DNA from: Streptomyces filipinensis
GTDB lineage: Bacteria; Actinomycetota; Actinomycetes; Streptomycetales; Streptomycetaceae
Direction of reading: 5' to 3'
Length of the DNA: 64,000 nt
Assembly (NCBI RefSeq): GCF_014649495.1
Contig: NZ_BMTD01000019.1
Span: forward strand, 62,001-126,000
Shown: positions 40,970 to 50,292 of the stretch, piece after piece
Layout of the letters: each line of letters opens with the position of its first letter
How positions within the stretch are numbered: the first letter of the stretch is position 1
Position numbers and translations under genes: made by a program
Notes under the pieces: generated by a model
Told to the model about the DNA's origin: nothing
Databases searched by the model: none
What the model saw: only the letters and a program-made list of their open reading frames with translations

Positions 40970-41821
40970 TCAGAGCACCCGCACGGCGCCGGTCGGCGGG
41001 TCGTACGACAGCGGGTGCTCCCCGACGCCGCTGGAGGGGTTCTGGGCGCCGACGAACATGCCGTCGCCCACGTACACCGCCACGTGGTAGGCACTGCCCG
41101 CGGGGCCCCAGTACAGGATGTCGCCCGGCTGCAGGTTGCTCAGCGACACCTGGGTGCCGGCCGTCGACTGGTCCTGGGAGACACGGGGCAGGCTGATCCC
41201 GACCTGCTTGAAGGCCGTCTGCACCAGGCCCGAGCAGTCGTACGCCGTCGGACCGGTGGCGCCGGAGACGTACGCCTTGCCGATCTGCGCCTTCACGAAG
41301 GAGATCACGGCCGCGGCCGAACCGGTGGCCGTGGAGGTGCTCGTGGACGTGCTCGTGGAGGTGCCGCCGGAGTCCGACGTGGTGGAGAGCGTCGTGCGCG
41401 CCGCGTTGCGGGAGGCGCGGGCGGCGGCGTCCTTGCGGGCGGCCTCCTCGGCCTTCTTCTTGGCCTCGGCGGCCTTCTGCTTCGCCTCGGCGAGGTCCGC
41501 CTTGGCCTGCTTCGCGGCCTTTGCGGCGGCCGCGTCACGCTCGGCCTGCAGCTGGTAGTTCGCGGCGGCCTGCTGGGTGGCGTCCGCGGACTTGGCCGCC
41601 TGAGCGGCCAGGTCGGCCGTCAGGGTGGGCAGTTCGAGGGTCTGCGTCACCGGCTCGGCCGCGTTCGCCGAGCCGGACGCCCCGGCGACTGCCAGGGTGC
41701 TGAGGACGCCACCGGCAACTCCGGCCCGCATCGCGAGGGTCGACGCGCTGCGGCGGGGCTTCCGGTGGCTGCGTATGTGAGCGGTGTGGGACATGGGAAC
41801 AACCGGTACCAGGGGCTCCTT
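40970..41821 (-). CDS. NlpC/P60 family cell-wall hydrolase
   Basis: An exported protein of about 283 residues. A signal sequence (AGVAGGVLSTLAVAGASGSANA) precedes an Ala/Lys-rich coiled-coil segment, a Ser/Thr linker with repeated ST, and the C-terminal NlpC/P60 domain. Catalytic Cys is in AYDCSGLVQTAF and the His in AYHVAVYVG. It should cleave peptidoglycan peptides. The start is uncertain (ATG 41821, ATG 41794 or GTG 41851). A long upstream region contains nested dyads and a candidate promoter. Confidence 0.9.
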   Translation of the reverse strand, partial: KEPLVPVVPMSHTAHIRSHRKPRRSASTLAMRAGVAGGVLSTLAVAGASGSANAAEPVTQTLELPTLTADLAAQAAKSADATQQAAANYQLQAERDAAAAKAAKQAKADLAEAKQKAAEAKKKAEEAARKDAAARASRNAARTTLSTTSDSGGTSTSTSTSTSTATGSAAAVISFVKAQIGKAYVSGATGPTAYDCSGLVQTAFKQVGISLPRVSQDQSTAGTQVSLSNLQPGDILYWGPAGSAYHVAVYVGDGMFVGAQNPSSGVGEHPLSYDPPTGAVRVL

Positions 41822-41915
41822 CATATCTTCAAGAAACGTGTGCTGCGCCACAGTTGCTCAATCGAGACCGTGAATCCCGGGCGCGTCGCTCTTTATTGAC
41901 GCCGTAACGGACAAA

Positions 41916-41967
41916 CCGGACGTCGGTGATCAAGGCCTTGATCACGGCCTTTGATCATTACGTCCGG
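41916..41967. promoter_or_regulatory. Nested dyads in the NlpC/P60 upstream region
   Basis: GTGATCAAGGCCTTGATCAC at 41926-41945 is a perfect 20-bp palindrome; GGCC-TTTGATCA repeats the half-site next to it. CCGGACGT (41916-41923) and ACGTCCGG (41960-41967) bracket it as an outer dyad, so the 52-bp block can fold as one extended structure. It lies about 95-145 bases upstream of the gene start, within the predicted leader if the promoter at 42162-42191 is used. Confidence 0.65.
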
Positions 41968-42161
41968 ATTGCCCCCCACCTACCACTGGTTGCGGTCGTT
42001 GGCCAAGCCCGGTTCTCAGGGACCTCTCATCGATGTGGCGGAGGTCACGGAACGGTCACCGGAACCGCGGCGTCCGTGCGCGCGGCGCTCGTGAACGCGT
42101 GCACGTGCCCACACCCCCGTCCACACCGCTCCCTCGCCTCCCACTGATGTGTGAACGCCGC

Positions 42162-42191
42162 CCTCTACCAGGCACCGGCGTCCAGCGCCAA
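42162..42191 (-). promoter_or_regulatory. Candidate NlpC/P60 gene promoter
   Basis: On the minus strand TTGGCG (42186-42191) and TAGAGG (42162-42167) are separated by 18 bp. A start near 42155 would give a leader of about 330 bases. I searched this leader for a cyclic di-AMP (ydaO) riboswitch by eye and did not see its conserved segments. The stretch 42192-42390 holds no gene I can support. Confidence 0.4.
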
Positions 42192-42391
42192 TTTGCATGC
42201 AGCGGAAGTCTCTTGATATTGAGACGACCCCTCCGGCCTGCGATGACGAGCAAAAATGTCACTTCTGGTGATCAACTGAACGCTTCGCGTATGAAGATCA
42301 CTCATCATCCGACTTCATGATCCTTCGTCAGGTGGTGGAGATCACAAAGCTTGTGGAATACCCCGTGTCGCAGATCACAGAGCGACGGGCA

Positions 42392-42429
42392 TAAGATGCG
42401 TGGCAACTGGGCTTGTGACCTGCTTCACA
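42392..42429 (+). promoter_or_regulatory. nuo promoter with Rex-type operator
   Basis: TGTGACCTGCTTCACA at 42414-42429 fits the Rex operator pattern TGTGA-N6-TCACA. TAAGAT at 42392-42397 is a plausible -10, placing transcription start near 42403 with the operator just downstream. Rex represses nuo in S. coelicolor when the NADH/NAD ratio is low, so this is very likely the conserved site. A second dyad, CACAA-N3-TTGTG (about 42340-42352), lies upstream. Confidence 0.75.
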
Positions 42430-42544
42430 TGTTCTCGATCTTCGCTGGGGATGACGGGACTCGTGGGACCGGTGAGGCGGAAGTGAGCGCAGTGCACCAG
42501 TGCAACCGCCAGCAGTCAGCGCCGACTGAGAGGAGCGAGGAGCG

Positions 42545-42904
42545 GTGAACGCGTATGCGCCCATCCTCGTACTGGGAGCCCTCGGGGCAGGCTTTGCGAT
42601 CTTCTCCGTGGTCATGGCCACGCTGATCGGTCCGAAGCGGTACAACCGCGCCAAGCTCGAGGCCTACGAGTGCGGTATCGAGCCGACCCCCACGCCGGCC
42701 GGCGGCGGGCGCTTCCCCATCAAGTACTACCTGACGGCGATGCTCTTCATCGTCTTCGACATCGAGATCGTCTTCCTCTACCCCTGGGCCGTCACCTTCG
42801 ACGCCCTGGGGATCTTCGGGCTCGTGGAGATGCTGCTCTTCGTGCTCACCGTCTTCGTCGCGTACGCGTACGTATGGCGGCGCGGCGGCCTGGAATGGGA
42901 CTGA
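42545..42904 (+). CDS. nuoA: NADH-quinone oxidoreductase subunit A
   Basis: A 119-residue membrane-arm subunit with three helices. The conserved YECGIEPTP (Glu/Cys loop) and the SVVMATLIGPKRYN region are typical. GTG start behind AGGAG. First gene of the fourteen-gene complex I operon, controlled by the upstream Rex-type site. Confidence 0.95.
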   Translation: MNAYAPILVLGALGAGFAIFSVVMATLIGPKRYNRAKLEAYECGIEPTPTPAGGGRFPIKYYLTAMLFIVFDIEIVFLYPWAVTFDALGIFGLVEMLLFVLTVFVAYAYVWRRGGLEWD

Positions 42905-42917
42905 GGGGCCTTACGAC

Positions 42918-43472
42918 ATGGGACTCGAAGAAAAGCTGCCGAGCGGCTTCCTGCTGACCACCGTCGAGCAGGCCGCGGGCTGGGTGCGCAAGGCGTCCGT
43001 CTTCCCGGCCACCTTCGGCCTCGCCTGCTGCGCCATCGAGATGATGACCACCGGCGCCGGCCGTTACGACCTGGCCCGCTTCGGCATGGAGGTCTTCCGC
43101 GGCTCGCCGCGCCAGGCGGACCTGATGATCGTCGCCGGCCGGGTCAGCCAGAAGATGGCGCCGGTGCTCCGGCAGGTCTACGACCAGATGCCGAACCCGA
43201 AATGGGTGATCTCCATGGGCGTCTGCGCCTCCTCCGGCGGCATGTTCAACAACTACGCGATCGTCCAGGGCGTCGACCACATCGTCCCGGTCGACATCTA
43301 CCTGCCGGGCTGCCCGCCCCGCCCCGAGATGCTGATGGACGCGATCCTCAAGCTCCACCAGAAGATCCAGTCCACCAAGCTCGGCGTCAACGCCGAGGAA
43401 GCGGCCCGCGAGGCGGAGGAGGCGGCGCTCAAGGCCCTGCCCACGATCGAGATGAAGGGGCTGCTGCGGTGA
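42918..43472 (+). CDS. nuoB: NADH-quinone oxidoreductase subunit B
   Basis: A 184-residue peripheral-arm subunit that holds cluster N2. The four ligands are visible: C37 and C38 (the adjacent CC of FGLACCAIEM), C103 and C132 (LPGCPPRP). Electrons pass from here to menaquinone. The stop overlaps the nuoC GTG by four bases. Confidence 0.96.
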   Translation: MGLEEKLPSGFLLTTVEQAAGWVRKASVFPATFGLACCAIEMMTTGAGRYDLARFGMEVFRGSPRQADLMIVAGRVSQKMAPVLRQVYDQMPNPKWVISMGVCASSGGMFNNYAIVQGVDHIVPVDIYLPGCPPRPEMLMDAILKLHQKIQSTKLGVNAEEAAREAEEAALKALPTIEMKGLLR

Positions 43473-44260
43473 GCGACGCGAACGGCAACGGCGCGGGCGG
43501 CGTGAACGGCTCCGCGAACGGGGTGAACGGCTCCGCGAACGGGGTGAACCCCGAGAAGGACCTCTCCGCCTCCAACCTCCCCGGTCAGCGCGGCCAGGGC
43601 GGCGAGGAGATCCGCGTCCAGCGCGGCATGTTCGGCGCCGAGAACGGCGGCGACACCTCCGGCTACGGTGGCCTGACCCGCTCGGTCCGGCTCCCGGGAC
43701 CCGCGACCCGTCCCTACGGAGGCTGGTTCGACGAGGTCGCCGACGAGCTGGAGGGCGCCCTGGAGGAACAGGGCCTCGTCCCGGACAACGCCGTCGAGAG
43801 GACGGTCGTCGACCGCGGCGAGCTGACCTTCCACATCGAACGCGAGCACCTGGTCCGCGTCGCCCGCACCCTGCGCGACGACCCGGCCCTGCGCTTCGAA
43901 CTGTGCACCGGGGTCAGCGGCGTCCACTACCCGCACGACAAGGGCCGTGAGCTGCACGCCGTCTACCATCTGCGCTCGATCACCCACAACCGGCTGATCC
44001 GCCTGGAGGTCAGCGCCCCCGACAGCGACCCGCGCATCCCGTCGCTGGTCCAGGTCTATCCGACCAACGACTGGCACGAGCGCGAGACCTACGACTTCTT
44101 CGGCATCGTCTTCGACGGTCACCCGGCCCTGACCCGGATCATGATGCCGGACGACTGGCAGGGCCACCCGCAGCGCAAGGACTACCCCCTCGGCGGCATC
44201 CCCGTCGAGTACAAGGGCGCCCAGATCCCGGCTCCGGACCAGCGGAGGTCGTACTCGTGA
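43469..44260 (+). CDS. nuoC: NADH-quinone oxidoreductase subunit C
   Basis: A 263-residue NuoC of the 30-kDa family: the core contains RDDPALRFELCTGVSGVHYP and the C-terminal HPQRKDYPLGG. An N-terminal extension of about 70 residues carries a direct repeat (GVNGSANGVNGSANGV) encoded by 21-bp tandem units near 43500-43550. It binds NuoB and NuoD in the connecting module. GTG start overlaps nuoB; the stop overlaps nuoD. Confidence 0.94.
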   Translation: MSDANGNGAGGVNGSANGVNGSANGVNPEKDLSASNLPGQRGQGGEEIRVQRGMFGAENGGDTSGYGGLTRSVRLPGPATRPYGGWFDEVADELEGALEEQGLVPDNAVERTVVDRGELTFHIEREHLVRVARTLRDDPALRFELCTGVSGVHYPHDKGRELHAVYHLRSITHNRLIRLEVSAPDSDPRIPSLVQVYPTNDWHERETYDFFGIVFDGHPALTRIMMPDDWQGHPQRKDYPLGGIPVEYKGAQIPAPDQRRSYS

Positions 44261-45582
44261 GCAGCACCCAGTCAGCAGCCGCCCGGGAAACCACCGAGGG
44301 CACCGTATATACGGTCACCGGTGGCGACTGGGACGAGGTCGTCCAGTCCGCGACCCGCGCCGACGACGAACGCATCGTCGTCAACATGGGTCCCCAGCAC
44401 CCCTCCACCCATGGAGTGCTCCGCCTGATCCTGGAGATCGAGGGCGAGACGGTCACCGAGGCCCGCTGCGGCATCGGCTATCTGCACACCGGCATCGAGA
44501 AGAACCTCGAGTACCGCACGTGGACGCAGGGCACCACCTTCGTCACGCGCATGGACTACCTGACGTCGTTCTTCAACGAGACCGCCTACTGCCTCGCCGT
44601 CGAGAAACTCCTCGGCGTCGAGGACGACATCACCGAGCGCGCCAAGATCATCCGGGTCCTCCTGATGGAGCTGAACCGGATGTCCTCCCACCTGGTGTGC
44701 ATCGCCACCGGCGGCATGGAGCTGGGCGCCACCACGATCATGATCTACGGCTTCCGTGATCGTGAAATGATTCTCGACCTCTACGAGCTCATCACGGGCC
44801 TGCGGATGAACCACGCGTACATCCGCCCCGGCGGACTGGCCCAGGACCTGCCGCCCGGCGCCGTGGACCAGATCCGCGAGTTCGTGAAGAAGATGAAGAA
44901 GAACCTCCCCGAGTACGACAAGCTCGCCACCGGGAACCCCATCTTCAAGGCCCGCATGCAGGACATCGGCTACCTCGACCTGGCCGGCTGCATGGCCCTC
45001 GGCGCCACCGGCCCCATCCTGCGCTCCACCGGCCTGCCGCACGACCTGCGCAAGGCACAGCCGTACTGCGACTACGAGACGTACGACTTCGACGTCCCGA
45101 CCGCCGACACCTGCGACGCCTACGGCCGCTTCCTGGTCCGCCTGGAGGAGATGCGCCAGTCGCTCAGGATCGTCGAACAGTGCCTGGACCGGCTCGCACC
45201 CGGCCCGGTCATGGTCGCCGACAAGAAGATCGCCTGGCCCGCCCAGCTCGCCCTGGGACCGGACGGACTCGGCAACTCCCTCGACCACATCAAGAAGATC
45301 ATGGGCACCTCCATGGAGGCCCTGATCCACCACTTCAAACTCGTCACCGAGGGCTTCCGCGTCCCACCGGGACAGGCGTACGCGGCCGTCGAGTCCCCCA
45401 AGGGCGAGCTCGGCGTGCATGTCGTCTCCGACGGCGGCACCCGCCCCTACCGGGTCCACTTCCGCGACCCGTCCTTCACCAACCTGCAGGCCATGGCGGC
45501 GATGTGCGAAGGCGGCCAGGTCGCCGACGTCATCGTCGCCGTCGCGTCCATCGACCCCGTGATGGGAGGCGTCGACCGGTGA
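44257..45582 (+). CDS. nuoD: NADH-quinone oxidoreductase subunit D
   Basis: A 441-residue NuoD (49-kDa family, hydrogenase-like). The quinone-site region NMGPQHPSTHGVLRLILE and the GYLHTGIEKNLEYR segment are intact. Together with NuoB it forms the quinone chamber. Overlaps nuoC and nuoE by four bases at each side. An N-terminal extension of about 45 residues is unlike the enterobacterial protein. Confidence 0.96.
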   Translation: MSSTQSAAARETTEGTVYTVTGGDWDEVVQSATRADDERIVVNMGPQHPSTHGVLRLILEIEGETVTEARCGIGYLHTGIEKNLEYRTWTQGTTFVTRMDYLTSFFNETAYCLAVEKLLGVEDDITERAKIIRVLLMELNRMSSHLVCIATGGMELGATTIMIYGFRDREMILDLYELITGLRMNHAYIRPGGLAQDLPPGAVDQIREFVKKMKKNLPEYDKLATGNPIFKARMQDIGYLDLAGCMALGATGPILRSTGLPHDLRKAQPYCDYETYDFDVPTADTCDAYGRFLVRLEEMRQSLRIVEQCLDRLAPGPVMVADKKIAWPAQLALGPDGLGNSLDHIKKIMGTSMEALIHHFKLVTEGFRVPPGQAYAAVESPKGELGVHVVSDGGTRPYRVHFRDPSFTNLQAMAAMCEGGQVADVIVAVASIDPVMGGVDR

Positions 45583-46445
45583 CCACCTCTTCTTCGGAGC
45601 GGGGCGTCAGCCTGGGCATGCCCGAACTGCCCGCGCCCGCCTACCCGGACGACGTCCGGGCCCGGCTGGAGGCGGACGCGCGCGAGGTGATCGCGCGCTA
45701 CCCGGACTCCCGGTCCGCGCTGCTGCCGCTGCTCCACCTCGTGCAGGCGGAGGAGGGCCATGTCACGCGCACCGGAATGCGGTTCTGCGCGGACATGCTG
45801 GACCTGACCACGGCCGAGGTCACCGCCGTCGCCACCTTCTACACGATGTACCGGCGCAAGCCGTCCGGCGACTACCAGGTCGGCGTGTGCACCAACACGC
45901 TGTGCGCGGTGATGGGCGGCGACGCGATCTTCGAGACCCTCCAGGAGCACCTGGGCGTCGGCAACGGCGAGACCACCGACGACGGCAAGGTCACCCTGGA
46001 GCACATCGAGTGCAACGCGGCCTGCGACTACGCGCCGGTCGTGATGGTCAACTGGGAGTTCTTCGACAACCAGACGCCGACGAGCGCCAAGCACCTGGTC
46101 GACGATCTGCGCGCGGGCCGGCCCGTGCAGCCCACGCGCGGGGCGCGGATGTGCACCTTCAAGGAGACCGCGCGGATTCTGGCCGGCTTCCCCGACGAGC
46201 GGCCAGGGGCCGTCGAGGAGGGCGGCAGTGCGGGACCGGCGTCACTGGTGGGCCTTCGCCTGGCAAGGGGAGAGGCCGCACCCGCGCGCGTGGTCCATCC
46301 GCGCGGAGGTCCGCATGAGGAGCAGCAGGACAGGGTGCACGAGCCGTCGCCGGCCGAGCACCTCAGCTCCCATGACGCGCCGCAGGAGACATCGGCCTCC
46401 GACCCAGCCCACCCGGCAGGGCCTACCGCCGAGGAGGGGGAGTGA
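45579..46445 (+). CDS. nuoE: NADH-quinone oxidoreductase subunit E with C-terminal extension
   Basis: A 288-residue NuoE (24-kDa, thioredoxin-like 2Fe-2S). Cluster N1a ligands are in CTNTLC and ECNAACDYAP. The conserved core ends near residue 215 (ETARILAGFPDE). About 70 further residues are Pro/Glu/His-rich and disordered-looking (EEQQDRVHEPSPAEHLSSHD). The GTG start overlaps nuoD. Confidence 0.94.
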   Translation: MTTSSSERGVSLGMPELPAPAYPDDVRARLEADAREVIARYPDSRSALLPLLHLVQAEEGHVTRTGMRFCADMLDLTTAEVTAVATFYTMYRRKPSGDYQVGVCTNTLCAVMGGDAIFETLQEHLGVGNGETTDDGKVTLEHIECNAACDYAPVVMVNWEFFDNQTPTSAKHLVDDLRAGRPVQPTRGARMCTFKETARILAGFPDERPGAVEEGGSAGPASLVGLRLARGEAAPARVVHPRGGPHEEQQDRVHEPSPAEHLSSHDAPQETSASDPAHPAGPTAEEGE

Positions 46446-47791
46446 TGACCGTGGTACCCGAGGTGAAGGACACGAGCCCGGAGAAGCTGCTCGCACCCGT
46501 GCTGTCGGCCTTCTGGGACGAGGACCGGTCCTGGACCCTGGACGTCTACCGGAGGCACGAGGGGTACGAGGGGCTCCGCAAGGCGCTCGCCATGTCACCG
46601 GACGACGTGATCGCGTACGTCAAGGACTCCGGGCTGCGCGGCCGCGGCGGCGCGGGATTCCCGACCGGAATGAAGTGGCAGTTCATTCCGCAGGGTGATG
46701 GAAAACCGCACTATCTAGTTGTCAACGCCGACGAATCGGAGCCCGGGACCTGCAAGGACATCCCGCTCCTCTTCGCGAACCCGCATAGCCTCATCGAGGG
46801 CATGGTGATCGCTTGCTATGCCATCAGGTCGTCGCATGCCTTCATCTATCTGCGTGGTGAAGTCGTTCCCGTTCTGCGGCGGTTGCACGAGGCCGTGCGC
46901 GAGGCCTACGCGGCGGGCTACCTCGGCGAGAACATCCTGGGCAGCGGGCTCGACCTCCACCTCACCGTGCACGCCGGCGCCGGCGCGTACATCTGCGGTG
47001 AGGAGACCGCACTGCTCGACTCGCTCGAAGGCCGCCGTGGTCAACCGCGGCTGCGTCCCCCCTTCCCTGCGGTGGAAGGCCTCTACGCCTGTCCGACTGT
47101 TGTGAACAACGTCGAGTCGATCGCGTCGGTTCCCGCCATCCTGCAAAACGGGAAAGACTGGTTCAGGTCGATGGGCAGCGAGAAGTCCCCGGGCTTCACG
47201 CTCTACTCGCTCAGCGGCCACGTCGCCAGCCCCGGCCAGTACGAGGCCCCGCTCGGCGTCACGCTCCGCCAGCTCCTGGACATGAGCGGCGGCATGCGGC
47301 CCGGCCACCGGCTGAAGTTCTGGACGCCCGGCGGCTCCTCGACGCCGATGTTCACCGACGAGCACCTCGACGTCCCCCTCGACTACGAGGGCGTCGGCGC
47401 CGCCGGGTCGATGCTCGGCACCAAGGCGCTGCAGTGCTTCGACGAGACGACGTGCGTGGTGCGGGCGGTGACCCGCTGGACGGAGTTCTACGCCCACGAG
47501 TCCTGCGGCAAGTGCACGCCGTGCCGCGAAGGGACGTACTGGCTGGTGCAGTTGCTGCGGGACATCGAGGCCGGCAAGGGCACCCTGTCCGACCTCGACA
47601 AGCTCGCCGACATCGCCGACAACATCAACGGCAAGTCCTTCTGCGCCCTCGGCGACGGCGCCGCGTCCCCGATCTTCTCCTCGCTGAAGTACTTCCGCGA
47701 GGAGTACCAGCAGCACATCACGGGCCGGGGCTGCCCCTTCGACCCGGCCAAGTCGACGGCCTGGGCGGACCGCCCGGAGGTGAACGCATGA
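46445..47791 (+). CDS. nuoF: NADH-quinone oxidoreductase subunit F
   Basis: A 448-residue NADH-binding subunit (51-kDa family). The FMN/NADH site is in GLRGRGGAGFPTGMKW and the N3 cluster in ESCGKCTPCREGT with the fourth Cys further on. ATG 46445 follows GGAGGGGGAG; GTG 46442, one codon upstream and overlapping the nuoE stop, is equally possible. Accepts electrons from NADH. Confidence 0.96.
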   Translation: MTVVPEVKDTSPEKLLAPVLSAFWDEDRSWTLDVYRRHEGYEGLRKALAMSPDDVIAYVKDSGLRGRGGAGFPTGMKWQFIPQGDGKPHYLVVNADESEPGTCKDIPLLFANPHSLIEGMVIACYAIRSSHAFIYLRGEVVPVLRRLHEAVREAYAAGYLGENILGSGLDLHLTVHAGAGAYICGEETALLDSLEGRRGQPRLRPPFPAVEGLYACPTVVNNVESIASVPAILQNGKDWFRSMGSEKSPGFTLYSLSGHVASPGQYEAPLGVTLRQLLDMSGGMRPGHRLKFWTPGGSSTPMFTDEHLDVPLDYEGVGAAGSMLGTKALQCFDETTCVVRAVTRWTEFYAHESCGKCTPCREGTYWLVQLLRDIEAGKGTLSDLDKLADIADNINGKSFCALGDGAASPIFSSLKYFREEYQQHITGRGCPFDPAKSTAWADRPEVNA

Positions 47792-50292
47792 CCGTGACCA
47801 CCAACGCTCCCGCGGGTGGCGGAGAGGCGGCGGTCCCGCCGGAAGACCTCGTCACGCTGACGATCGACGGCGCCGAGATCAGCGTGCCCAAGGGCACCCT
47901 GGTCATCCGGGCCGCCGAGCAGCTCGGCATCGAGATCCCCCGGTTCTGCGACCACCCCCTGCTCGATCCCGCCGGCGCCTGCCGTCAGTGCATCGTCGAG
48001 GTCGAGGGCCAGCGCAAGCCCATGGCGTCCTGCACCATCACGTGCACCGACGGCATGGTGGTGAAGTCCCAGCTCACCTCGCCGGTCGCCGAGAAGGCCC
48101 AGCACGGCGTGATGGAGCTGCTGCTCATCAACCACCCGCTGGACTGCCCGGTCTGCGACAAGGGTGGCGAGTGCCCGCTGCAGAACCAGGCCATGTCGCA
48201 CGGCAACCCCGAGTCCCGCTTCGACGGCAAGAAGCGGACCTACGAAAAGCCCGTACCGATCTCCACCCAGGTCCTGCTCGACCGCGAGCGGTGCGTGCTG
48301 TGCGCCCGCTGCACCCGGTTCTCCAACCAGATCGCGGGCGACCCGATGATCGAGCTGATCGAGCGGGGCGCCCTGCAGCAGGTCGGCACCGGCGAGGGCG
48401 ACCCGTTCGAGTCGTACTTCTCCGGCAACACCATCCAGATCTGCCCGGTCGGCGCGCTCACCTCGGCGGCCTACCGATTCCGCTCCCGCCCCTTCGACCT
48501 CGTCTCCTCCCCGTCGGTGTGCGAGCACTGCTCCGGTGGCTGCGCCACCCGCACCGACCACCGGCGTGGCAAGGTCATGCGGCGCCTCGCGGCCAGCGAC
48601 CCCGAGGTGAACGAGGAGTGGATCTGCGACAAGGGACGCTTCGCGTTCCGCTACGCGCAGCTCAAAGACCGCCTCGACACCCCGCTGGTCCGCAGCGCCG
48701 ACGGGGTCCTGGAGCCCGCCTCGTGGCCGGAGGCGCTGGAGGCGGCCGCGCGCGGCCTCGGCGCCGCCCGCTCCCGGGCCGGCGTGCTCGTCGGCGGCCG
48801 GCTGACCGTCGAGGACGCCTACGCGTACAGCAAGTTCGCGCGCGTGGCGCTCGACACGAACGACATCGACTTCCGCGCGCGCGTGCACAGCGGTGAGGAG
48901 GCCGACTTCCTGGCGTCCCGCGTGGCCGGCCACGGCCGGGACCTCGACGGTACGGGGGTCACGTACACCTCCCTGGAGAAGGCTCCGGCCGTGCTGCTGG
49001 CCGGCTTCGAGTCGGAGGAGGAGGCGCCCGGCGTCTTCCTGCGGCTGCGCAAGGCCTGGCGCAGGCACGGGCAGCAGGTGTTCGCACTGTCCACGCACAC
49101 GACCCGGGGCCTGCAGAAGGCGGGCGGCACCCTGCTGCCGGCCGCGCCGGGCACCGAGACCGAGTGGCTGGACGCCCTCGCCGGCGGCGTCGGCCTGGAC
49201 GAGCCCGGCACCCGGGCCGCCGAGGCACTGCGCACCGAGGGCGCGGTCATCGTCGTAGGAGAGCGGCTCGCCTCGGTCGCCGGCGGCCTCACCGCCGCCG
49301 TACGGGCCGCCACGGCGACCGGCGCCCAGCTGGTGTGGATCCCGCGCAGGGCCGGTGAGCGGGGCGCCATCGAAGTGGGCGCGCTGCCGTCGCTGCTGCC
49401 GGGCGGCCGCCCGGCGACCGACCCGCGCGCGCGGGAGGAGGTCGCGGCCGTCTGGGGCCTCGCCGAACTCCCGCTGCGCTACGGCCGCGACACCCACCAC
49501 ATCGTCGAGGCCGCCGCGACCGGCGAACTGTCGGCACTCGTGGTCGCCGGGGTCGAGGTCGCCGACCTGCCCGACCCGGCACGCGCGCGTGAGGCACTCG
49601 ACAGCGTCGGCTTCCTGGTGTCACTGGAACTGCGGCCCAGTGAGGTCACCGAATACGCCGACGTCGTCCTGCCGGTCGCCGCGGTCGCCGAGAAGGCGGG
49701 CACCTTCCTCAACTGGGAGGGCAGGGTGCGATTCTTCGAGGCCGCCCTCAAGCCCGAGCAGATGACCCGTCGCCTGGCACCGGCCGACGCGCGCGTGCTG
49801 CAGATGCTGGCCGACGCGATGGACGTCCATCTGGGCCTGCCGGATCTGCGCACCACGCGCGCGGAGATCGACCGGCTCGGCTCCTGGGACGGTCCGCGCG
49901 CCGCCGAACCCCAGGAGTCCGCGGGCGCGCTGCCCCGCCCGGCCGCCGGCGAGGCCGTGCTCGCCGGACACCGGCTGCTGCTCGACCAGGGTGTCCTGCA
50001 GGAGGGCGACGAGGCACTCGCAGGCACCCGGCACGCCGCGTACGCGCGCGTGTCCGCGGCGACAGCCGCCGAGTCGGGCGTCGAGGACGGCGGCCTCCTC
50101 GCGGTCACCGGCCCCGCGGGCAGCACCGCACTCCCGCTGCGGGTCACCGATATGCCCGACCGGGTGGTGTGGCTCCCGCTGAACTCCGCCGGCACGGGCG
50201 TCGCCTCCGACACCGGGGCGCAGCCCGGCTCCCTCGTCCGCATCGGCCCGGCGGCACCCGCCGAACCGGCCCCCAAGGAGGTGGAGGCATGA
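47788..50292 (+). CDS. nuoG: NADH-quinone oxidoreductase subunit G
   Basis: An 834-residue NuoG. The N-terminal 2Fe-2S ferredoxin domain has CDHPLLDPAGACRQC; further clusters are at CPVCDKGGECPLQNQ and CVLCARCTRFSNQIAG. The molybdopterin-like C-terminal half follows, with the additional EHCSGGCATRTD cysteines of the extra cluster N7. It carries electrons from NuoF/E towards NuoI. Overlaps nuoF and nuoH. Confidence 0.95.
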   Translation: MTVTTNAPAGGGEAAVPPEDLVTLTIDGAEISVPKGTLVIRAAEQLGIEIPRFCDHPLLDPAGACRQCIVEVEGQRKPMASCTITCTDGMVVKSQLTSPVAEKAQHGVMELLLINHPLDCPVCDKGGECPLQNQAMSHGNPESRFDGKKRTYEKPVPISTQVLLDRERCVLCARCTRFSNQIAGDPMIELIERGALQQVGTGEGDPFESYFSGNTIQICPVGALTSAAYRFRSRPFDLVSSPSVCEHCSGGCATRTDHRRGKVMRRLAASDPEVNEEWICDKGRFAFRYAQLKDRLDTPLVRSADGVLEPASWPEALEAAARGLGAARSRAGVLVGGRLTVEDAYAYSKFARVALDTNDIDFRARVHSGEEADFLASRVAGHGRDLDGTGVTYTSLEKAPAVLLAGFESEEEAPGVFLRLRKAWRRHGQQVFALSTHTTRGLQKAGGTLLPAAPGTETEWLDALAGGVGLDEPGTRAAEALRTEGAVIVVGERLASVAGGLTAAVRAATATGAQLVWIPRRAGERGAIEVGALPSLLPGGRPATDPRAREEVAAVWGLAELPLRYGRDTHHIVEAAATGELSALVVAGVEVADLPDPARAREALDSVGFLVSLELRPSEVTEYADVVLPVAAVAEKAGTFLNWEGRVRFFEAALKPEQMTRRLAPADARVLQMLADAMDVHLGLPDLRTTRAEIDRLGSWDGPRAAEPQESAGALPRPAAGEAVLAGHRLLLDQGVLQEGDEALAGTRHAAYARVSAATAAESGVEDGGLLAVTGPAGSTALPLRVTDMPDRVVWLPLNSAGTGVASDTGAQPGSLVRIGPAAPAEPAPKEVEA

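Noticed and set aside
41822..42155. Cyclic di-AMP (ydaO) riboswitch before the NlpC/P60 gene
   Set aside because: Expected from family knowledge, but the conserved GGGGAAT- and CCGAACCCGACAGC-type segments are not found in the leader.
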